Below, piece by piece: positions 53,201-55,022 of a stretch of 55,022 nucleotides of DNA. The stretch's first letter is position 1. Each line of letters begins with the position of its first letter. Below the pieces are notes generated by a model that saw only the letters and a list, made by a program, of their open reading frames with translations, was not told where the DNA came from and ran no database searches. The position numbers and the translations under genes were made by a program. This DNA comes from Desulfamplus sp. (GTDB lineage: Bacteria; Desulfobacterota; Desulfobacteria; Desulfobacterales; Desulfobacteraceae), in NCBI GenBank assembly GCA_015231615.1, contig JADGBE010000020.1:1-55022 (forward strand). The letters are read 5' to 3'.

Positions 53201-53810
53201 TTCTCTGATCTCGTTTATCGTTAGATGTTCGTGCCTGCTCCTGCCCCATAATATCTACATTGAGTCTGGCAATATCAGTAGTAATGTTGTTAATACGATC
53301 AACAGCATTAACAAGCTTCATGTTTATCTCAGTTTCAACTTGCCCAAGATAATCATAAGCCCTATTAAAACGCTCAGATAGCTCCTGACCATTTTCTAAA
53401 ATTATAAGGCGTTCAGAGTCATCGCCCGGGCTGTTTGAAAGATCGTTCCATGAGTTCCAAAAATCTGTTAATACATTACTTATACTGTTATCTGAAGATT
53501 CATTAAAGTGATCCGCAATTATTTTAATGTAAGATTCTGCCTCTTCAAAACCAGATAGGGAAGATTTTTCCCCTGTAAGGCGATTTTCAAGTAGTTGATT
53601 GACGCTCTGTGTAACTTGAGAGGAGTTTACACCTGTCCCGAACAGATAACCTGCATATTTTATGGGATTGTTGTTGATCTGCTGAACACTTTGTCTGCTG
53701 TAATCTGGGTTATTAACATTGGAGATATTATTTCCAGTAACATTTAACCCATACTGCTGTGCAGCAAGTGCCCCTTTAGCAATCTGAAGTGTAGAACCAA
53801 TGCCGCCCAT
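50259..53810 (-). CDS. flgK: FlgK hook-associated protein 1, strongly enlarged
   Basis: This 1183-aa FlgK has N-terminal coil IAKGALAAQQYGLNVTGNNISNVNNPDYSRQ and FLNSW-like FWNSWNDLSNSPGD near 110, and a C-terminal coil SLDEEMIKLMEYQHAFAAASKLVKTADEMMNTILGL. The enteric protein is about 550 aa; here some 650 extra residues sit in the centre and would project from the junction. The start is the ATG at 53810, 6 nt after GGAGG, not the in-frame codon at 53834. Confidence 0.92.
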   Translation of the reverse strand: MGGIGSTLQIAKGALAAQQYGLNVTGNNISNVNNPDYSRQSVQQINNNPIKYAGYLFGTGVNSSQVTQSVNQLLENRLTGEKSSLSGFEEAESYIKIIADHFNESSDNSISNVLTDFWNSWNDLSNSPGDDSERLIILENGQELSERFNRAYDYLGQVETEINMKLVNAVDRINNITTDIARLNVDIMGQEQARTSNDKRDQRNSLIDELGQLVDIKVFEQTNGSVVVNVDNGLPIVNGESSYKLAVETDRINWVNSAGKKQDITDKITGGKIGGWLDIRDTVIPKYQADINELSHEVIWAINEQHSQGVGLEYFSNGLTGEYSVGESGWLTSLSYGDKIDHSKNLTMWIEDKTTSNPIYSKIDMDMGVSQAKMLDWQAGAGLTNATTSPVTYKFTVMESGDVSYNLATLTDGQRIGQVQSGGSTASDLMRNNDSIAAQTLTIEGGPSGTKTVEIKYGTGDAKQSAASIAEALNKIDGINAKAAENSAILDVGGFGAGDGDEISFGIYVDGVTHYETFIVDSTLGGINEQFEDAFRGAAKAINGIYNDEDLTLTWDVQDASATQFTLTSKSGRTIGLENVTGGGGSINFSGTAVGAVGSAVKTSQITIGVDKGISISSNVDQASGGLFPTTPATIRNDILTPDKGIIAWEQYGINGLSNGQKGFIEVGLIDINGTPINIDGTPITVQDSSGNELLTFKLDPGKLVAGNTMSLNVNLVNDPASPSYDPSLPTEAKPDPLEFTIKGTANSQNSIYQFKVVNGGTFGTLPNTIAGESPIKIEWNNGVNSGTFEIKELDPPMTPDVPYNVEVDGMTIKFTEGTLFKNDFFTITTDESGKPISTDSNGKATGEMLSDWHWTLDSFKNQFNKDGQGMKATINGKNQLELSTSNEYHVIDNVSYSNGSEKNGFSKENISIDVKDWGAIDFQAKNMQFVRGTDGVWRIDNTPTSISATILPDEGINDGSDDGTDRGFGVDFNGDNLADIHFSFKKTMTGDGATEDYFAFDLLKHDSTDIGFAFSDESGTMAALGFNTFFKGSDALTMGLNDVVKDTNFVAAATIDSKTGRVYKGDNSNTLAIADVQFESLNMKQWSFTRGKEPETSMTTATLNGYYSTMLGSLGVDAKNIQTSKEFSTLMVNYITEQRDSISAVSLDEEMIKLMEYQHAFAAASKLVKTADEMMNTILGLR

Positions 53811-53904
53811 GTTGAACCTCCATGTTACCAGCACTTACGTAAAATCTGCGTATTAACATAGGCGAACTAACCAATCGCCTCTATCATACACTTTTAAACA
53901 TCTT

Positions 53905-54447
53905 TTATGCTCGTGCTGAAATAAGGGTAGTTGAAGCACCCCTTCCAAATCGGGTGCCATAGAATGAAGGGGGTACTGTTGAGACAGAAAGCCCTCTTTT
54001 GCCATAAGATTGTTGTTTTGAGCCTCCAGTTATTGTGGATATAACACCATCAATAACACCAAGATAATCTTGAATATATTTACGGTTTGAAGAGGCAAGT
54101 TGCCTTATTTCTCTCTTCTTACCCTCTATAGCTATCTTGATCATCTCAAAGTTCGCCTTGATTTTTGCTGATAATGGAAGAACCTTAATAATACTTTCAA
54201 TATCAAATCCCTTTAAATTCATACCATGATCAATCTGCTGTTCGTCAAGAAGAAAAATAATACTGTTTCTTACCCGTTCAATATCAGATGCAAGCTCTTT
54301 TTTTCTTGTAGAGGCTTTCCAGAGAGAATTGACATCCATTTTTACTATATAGTTGGTCTCTGCTTCTAAAAGCGATGTTAATTCACTGTAAATTGCAAGT
54401 TTCTTCTGTAGTAGTTTTTCTATATTGTATGCAAATGTTGTTTCCAT
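53905..54447 (-). CDS. flgN: FlgN-type export chaperone for FlgK/FlgL
   Basis: This 180-aa helical protein has the FlgN pattern: an N-terminal long helix with YSELTSLLEAETNYIVKMDV, a core with KKELASDIERVRNSI, and the disordered, Ser/Gly-rich tail ending in LISARA. It lies just before flgK, its usual client. GGGAGAG precedes the ATG. Confidence 0.85.
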   Translation of the reverse strand: METTFAYNIEKLLQKKLAIYSELTSLLEAETNYIVKMDVNSLWKASTRKKELASDIERVRNSIIFLLDEQQIDHGMNLKGFDIESIIKVLPLSAKIKANFEMIKIAIEGKKREIRQLASSNRKYIQDYLGVIDGVISTITGGSKQQSYGKRGLSVSTVPPSFYGTRFGRGASTTLISARA

Positions 54448-54472
54448 GGCAATCTCTCCCTGATGTTATATC

Positions 54473-54480
54473 TTATCGGC
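54473..54480 (-). promoter_or_regulatory. Sigma28 (FliA)-type -10 for flgN-flgK operon
   Basis: The minus strand reads GCCGATAA at 54480-54473, the exact FliA -10 consensus, 25 nt before the flgN ATG. Upstream TTTAAG at about the right distance is a weak -35. It fits late-class control of flgN, flgK and flgL. Confidence 0.6.
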
Positions 54481-54718
54481 ATTAAAATCTTCTGCTTAAA
54501 TCATTGAGGGCTAAAGGGAATTTTTTTCCTATTAAAACTCTTTAATTATAAGATAATGCAATGGGTATGCCATAAGTTCATATTAATTTTATAATTATCA
54601 TCTTTTTCTATTGCTTAAACTCGATGATCAAGTTTTTAAAGTTAGCTCAATTTTGACTTTGATGGTATAGTGGCTGAAAAAAGAAAAAACTAATCAACCC
54701 TAAGAGAGCCCATTAATC

Positions 54719-54904
54719 ATGATATTAACGAAACCAGTGCCATTTATCAAACAATACATCGAAGATCTCAATAATACCTTGGAACAATATCAACCTGGTG
54801 CTGGGTTAACATTAACCCAGAAGGCATGGTTAGTATTCTGTCTTAGCGGTATATTGGCACTGGGCTCACACCATAGATTATCTCTTTTAGGAATGGGAAT
54901 TTAA
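54719..54904 (+). pseudogene. Transposase N-terminal fragment
   Basis: This 61-aa frame starts MILTKPVPFIKQYIEDLNNTLEQY and continues LTLTQKAWLVFCLSGILA, like the N-terminus of IS4-type transposases in sulfate reducers (from memory). The match ends near residue 50 and the frame runs into a TTAGGAAT-family repeat (54886-54907), so it is a remnant. Weak ribosome site. Confidence 0.55.
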
Positions 54905-54907
54905 TAA
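54886..54907. repeat. TTAGGAAT-family repeat next to transposase remnant
   Basis: TTTAGGAATGGGAATTTAAT followed by AACTTCCAAAACT. Related to 35707 and 40264. Adjacency to the transposase fragment suggests it is an element end. Confidence 0.55.
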
Positions 54908-55022
54908 CTTCCAAAACTAATTATATGCGTATTGACGCTGTAGAGCAATTTGTTTTATGTTAAAAGAATGAAAAGAGAAAAATATTCTAATGAGATAATA
55001 TTGCAGATGCGTAACTTTTATA

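Noticed and set aside
1..55022. CRISPR array, tRNA or rRNA genes, magnetosome genes
   Set aside because: No regularly spaced identical repeats, no cloverleaf or rRNA-like segments and no mam-type proteins were recognised.

Overview
The window is AT-rich chromosomal DNA from an anaerobic, flagellated Gram-negative bacterium. The gene content points to a Desulfobacterota (Desulfobacterales-like) sulfate reducer. The signs are a split, ferredoxin-bearing glutamate synthase, LarA beside a lactate-oxidase/Fe-S pair, corrinoid methyl transfer with a RACo-type activator, CooT/DUF3842, FdhD, an ExbBD-TonB outer-membrane uptake system, and many short palindromic repeats. This placement is inferred from gene content; no rRNA gene is present.

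Layout. 1-583: two convergent truncated genes, an AAA ATPase end and a PLD-type helicase-like fragment. 698-6033 (minus): three-gene glutamate synthase. 6431-11636 (minus): nagZ, then larA and a two-gene FAD/Fe-S lactate or glycolate oxidase whose Fe-S subunit carries an MvhD-like tail; palindrome clusters lie on both sides of larA. 11770-12072: solitary Phd-like antitoxin. 12286-23498 (plus): an overlapping operon of RACo-like activator, Fic protein, 1577-aa hybrid histidine kinase, divergent P-loop GTPase-like protein and an Hsp70/actin-fold (ASKHA) ATPase. A corrinoid protein and a pterin-type methyltransferase follow (23816-25276). 25458-30582 (plus): eukaryotic-type hisA, darP/yjgA, a YgiQ-type radical SAM gene, a MATE exporter and fdhD. 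30693-32382 (minus): small flagellar rod-like protein, isochorismatase-fold hydrolase, CooT, DUF3842. 32449-42427 (minus): a full metal-chelate uptake locus of exbB, exbD, tonB, fmdE-like, SAM methyltransferase, TonB-dependent receptor, FecCD-type permease, ATPase and binding protein. 43050-45991 (plus): nitroreductase, small membrane protein, ferredoxin, crotonase. 46095-54447 (minus): flgN-flgK-[toxin/antitoxin]-flgL-csrA-(small ORF)-fliW behind a sigma28-like promoter. 54719-54904: transposase remnant.

How the genes fit together. Lactate isomers would be interconverted by LarA and oxidised by the FAD/Fe-S pair. The methyltransferase would load the corrinoid protein from methyl-pterin and the RACo-like protein would reactivate it. 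The ASKHA + GTPase-like + Fic + sensor-kinase genes sit between the activator and its probable corrinoid partner. They are fused into one unit by start/stop overlaps and are the best candidate here for an undescribed system. The ExbBD-TonB energiser, receptor and ABC importer should carry one metal chelate across both membranes. The exbB leader has a promoter, a two-stem hairpin and a terminator directly before the ribosome site.

A second theme is repeats. A GC-rich palindromic element occurs once between genes and once in frame inside fic. At least five further palindrome families are present, and several proteins carry low-complexity loop expansions. I saw no tRNA, rRNA or CRISPR array.
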